Shown: positions 61,867-64,000 of the stretch, in pieces
Layout of the letters: every line of letters begins with the position of its first letter
Numbering within the stretch: position 1 is the first letter of the stretch
Assembly (NCBI GenBank): GCA_947311565.1
Contig: CAMZLH010000009.1
Span: forward strand, 21,506-85,505
From: an uncultured Nitratifractor sp.
GTDB lineage: Bacteria; Campylobacterota; Campylobacteria; Campylobacterales; Sulfurovaceae
DNA length: 64,000 nucleotides
Reading direction: 5' to 3'
Translations under genes and position numbers: made by a program
The notes under the pieces: model-generated
Seen by the model: only the letters and a program-made list of their open reading frames with translations
Database searches by the model: none
What the model was told of the DNA's origin: nothing

Positions 61867-62608
61867 TTTATCTATTGTTATTCTTACAAAAAATAATGAA
61901 AAAACTATCAAAAAAGCTCTATTTAGTGCTATCTTTGCAGATGAGGTTATCGTTGTAGATAGTGGCTCAACAGATAAGACTTTAGATATTATAAGAAGTT
62001 TTAATGTAGTATTAGTAGAGCAAGAGTGGTTAGGGTATGCAAAACAGAAGCAGTTAGGTGTAGATTTTGCTAAAAATAGTTGGGTATTTGTTTTAGACTC
62101 AGATGAAGTGATTACAGATAATTTACAAAAAGAGATTAAATCAACTCTTGCTAACCCAACAAAAAATGGATACTTTATTAATAGAAAAAATATATATTTT
62201 GGTAAGATGTTAAACTATGGATTATACCCAGATAGGCATATAAGACTATTTAATAAAAATAGAGGAAAGTTTATAGATAGAAGTGTTCATGAAAGTGTTA
62301 AGATAGAGGGCAAAGCTGGCTATTTAAAAGCATATATGATACACTATGCATACGAAACAATATCAGAGTGCATAGAGAAGTTTAATGAGTACTCTACACT
62401 AGGTGCAAAAAAGAGCTTAACTAAAAGAGTTATCTCGCCACCATGGATTTTTTTTAAAATGTATATACTAAAATTAGGCTTTCTAGATGGTTGGCATGGA
62501 TATATAACTGCAAAATTATATCAAAACTATACTCTTTGGAAATACTCTAAAGATAACCAAGAGTTTAAAACAAAGCTTTCTAGCTCAGGTGACGAATCTA
62601 ACCCCTAA
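61859..62608 (+). CDS. GT2 glycosyltransferase (WaaE/KdtX-like)
   Basis: 249 aa; LSIVILTKNNEKTIKKALFSAIFADEVIVVDSGSTDKTLDI, FVLDSDEVIT. Confidence 0.9.
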   Translation: MNNLSIVILTKNNEKTIKKALFSAIFADEVIVVDSGSTDKTLDIIRSFNVVLVEQEWLGYAKQKQLGVDFAKNSWVFVLDSDEVITDNLQKEIKSTLANPTKNGYFINRKNIYFGKMLNYGLYPDRHIRLFNKNRGKFIDRSVHESVKIEGKAGYLKAYMIHYAYETISECIEKFNEYSTLGAKKSLTKRVISPPWIFFKMYILKLGFLDGWHGYITAKLYQNYTLWKYSKDNQEFKTKLSSSGDESNP

Positions 62609-62655
62609 TATCATTCATCCTCTTTTGTATCTTACTCTATTTTACTTTTAGTAAA

Positions 62656-63237
62656 TTAAACTCTCTCCATAAATATCTCTTCGCAAAGTTTTGCATACCC
62701 TTTTGCTGCTCTTGCTATTGGATTGTAACTAATATTTAGATTATCATCTGTAATATCATCTCTTAAATATATTTGCTCTATATTTAATATAAGTGGAATA
62801 GTTTTACCACCTATCTCTATCTCTTGGTTAAAGCTGCATACAAATGCTACAGGTGAGTCTGTAATCATTGGGGGATACTCTTTGATTATCGTTTTTGTCT
62901 CTATATTTAACTCATCAGCTTCGCTTATATTGCTAGGAAGCTCTTTTGCGCTTTTGTGCATTAACTCTAAATTCTCAAATTCAGTCATACATATTGTGCA
63001 TTTTTTACTCTCTCTTATATTTCTTAGCGTATCTTTAGCCTCTCCATCACTTTTATGTCCTATAGATATAATGCAAGTTGCTGGTTTAGATGATAGCGCT
63101 GTAAAGTAGCTAAATGGTGCTATATTTACAACACCATTTAACTCAGTAACAACCCAAGCTATAGGGCGTGGAATTATAGTTTGAGAGATGACTTTATATA
63201 GTGTTGAACTATCTTGCTCTTGAGTGTTTATAATCAT
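62656..63237 (-). CDS. Flavin reductase-like (FMN-binding split barrel) protein
   Basis: 193 aa; IIPRPIAWVVTELNGVVNIAPFSYFTALSSKPATCIISIG. Confidence 0.9.
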   Translation of the reverse strand: MIINTQEQDSSTLYKVISQTIIPRPIAWVVTELNGVVNIAPFSYFTALSSKPATCIISIGHKSDGEAKDTLRNIRESKKCTICMTEFENLELMHKSAKELPSNISEADELNIETKTIIKEYPPMITDSPVAFVCSFNQEIEIGGKTIPLILNIEQIYLRDDITDDNLNISYNPIARAAKGYAKLCEEIFMERV

Positions 63238-63327
63238 AATTTTTTACCTTTTTATATTATTAGACGTAAAATGAGCAGAGCCCAGTTTACTATGCTAACT
63301 CAATTTTTAATTAATCTGAAGTATATC

Positions 63328-63400
63328 TATAAATAACTTATTGTAAAGTTTTGTATATCCTTTTTGCTGCTCTTGCTAGAGGGCTCACGCACTTTATGCT
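63328..63400 (-). pseudogene. Remnant of a second flavin-reductase C-terminus
   Basis: Minus-strand ISIKCVSPLARAAKRIYKTLQ* matches ISYNPIARAAKGYAKLCEE of the adjacent intact gene; nucleotide tract tttgctgctcttgcta shared. Confidence 0.6.
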
Positions 63401-63505
63401 AATATTTAATTGAGCACAGCATAATATCTCCTCTATTTTAAAGATTAAACAAGACTCTTTTATACTCTTAAATAGTATCTTGCATAATATAAATAGTGGC
63501 TAAAC

Positions 63506-64000
63506 CTACCTCTCCTCAAAAAACCTCAAAGCCTCTAAAAGTCTCTCTTTTGTCTCTGTATCTTTCATCTTATCTATCCACGCTCTAAGCTCATCAAAGC
63601 TCCAACCATCTAAACCAACGCCCTCATACTCACGCTTCCAATCCTCTAATCCACTATCTTTACCATGAGCAATATTTTCAAACACTTTTAGAATATCATA
63701 GTGAATCTTACTCTCTTTATTGTCGCCAAATCGTTTTAAATACGCCCCTTCTAGCTCTTTGTCAAAGGCTTGGTTTTGGGTAAGTTGTAGCTCAAAAAGG
63801 TTGGTGTAAGACATACTATTATTTGCATTGAGATGAATGGCTTTTTTATAGCAAGTTATAACCTCATCAAACTCTTTTTAGTGATGGTAAGCAATTCCCA
63901 TATTATAATAAGGCTCATCTTTTTGAGGGTTTATCTCTATGGCGTTTTGGCAGGCTTCTATTTCTTTGTCGTACTCTTCTAGGTTACCGTAAGCATTTCC
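63506..64000 (-). pseudogene. TPR protein with in-frame TAA; truncated by window end
   Basis: Minus-strand GNAYGNLEEYDKEIEACQNAIEINPQKDEPYYNMGIAYHH*KEFDEVITCYKKAIHLNANNSMSYTNLFELQ; stop at 63878-63880. Confidence 0.7.

Overview
AT-rich bacterial chromosome segment with Campylobacterota (Sulfurimonas/Sulfurovum-like) gene content. It contains the dnaA/dnaN/ruvC replication-origin region, with DnaA-box-like clusters on both sides of dnaA, and core genes pyrE, frr, secG, ilvD, recJ, pyrG, trpB, glnB, gap and panD. There is a four-tRNA operon (Ser-UGA, Cys-GCA, Leu-UAA, Gly-GCC). A copper-associated cluster holds a Tat-type multicopper oxidase, cytochrome c, HMA protein, rhodanese, CopD-like protein and a two-component system. 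A nitric-oxide reductase (norCB) locus lies next to a pentaheme cytochrome. Also present are two tandem bactofilins, a HerA-like ATPase/DUF2868/DUF3482-GTPase triad, and glycan-synthesis genes at both ends. No CRISPR array, prophage or intact IS was seen. The signals most worth following up are: (1) a candidate small RNA at ~24430-24540 on the minus strand with a 13-bp closing stem, an 11-nt UCCUCCUCCCU (anti-Shine-Dalgarno-like) loop, a terminator hairpin and a well-placed -10; (2) three TTGAY-N4-ATCAA (Crp/Fnr-type) boxes in the NO-reductase neighbourhood, each centred near -41.5 of a plausible promoter and one serving a divergent pair; (3) the overlapping HerA/DUF2868/GTPase module; (4) several genes broken by a single change (A6 tract in a lipoprotein signal peptide, T5 tract in a headless ORF, an in-frame TAA in a TPR gene); (5) a secreted protein with a possible copper-amine-oxidase-like C-terminus. 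All family assignments come from reading the protein sequences; no searches were run.
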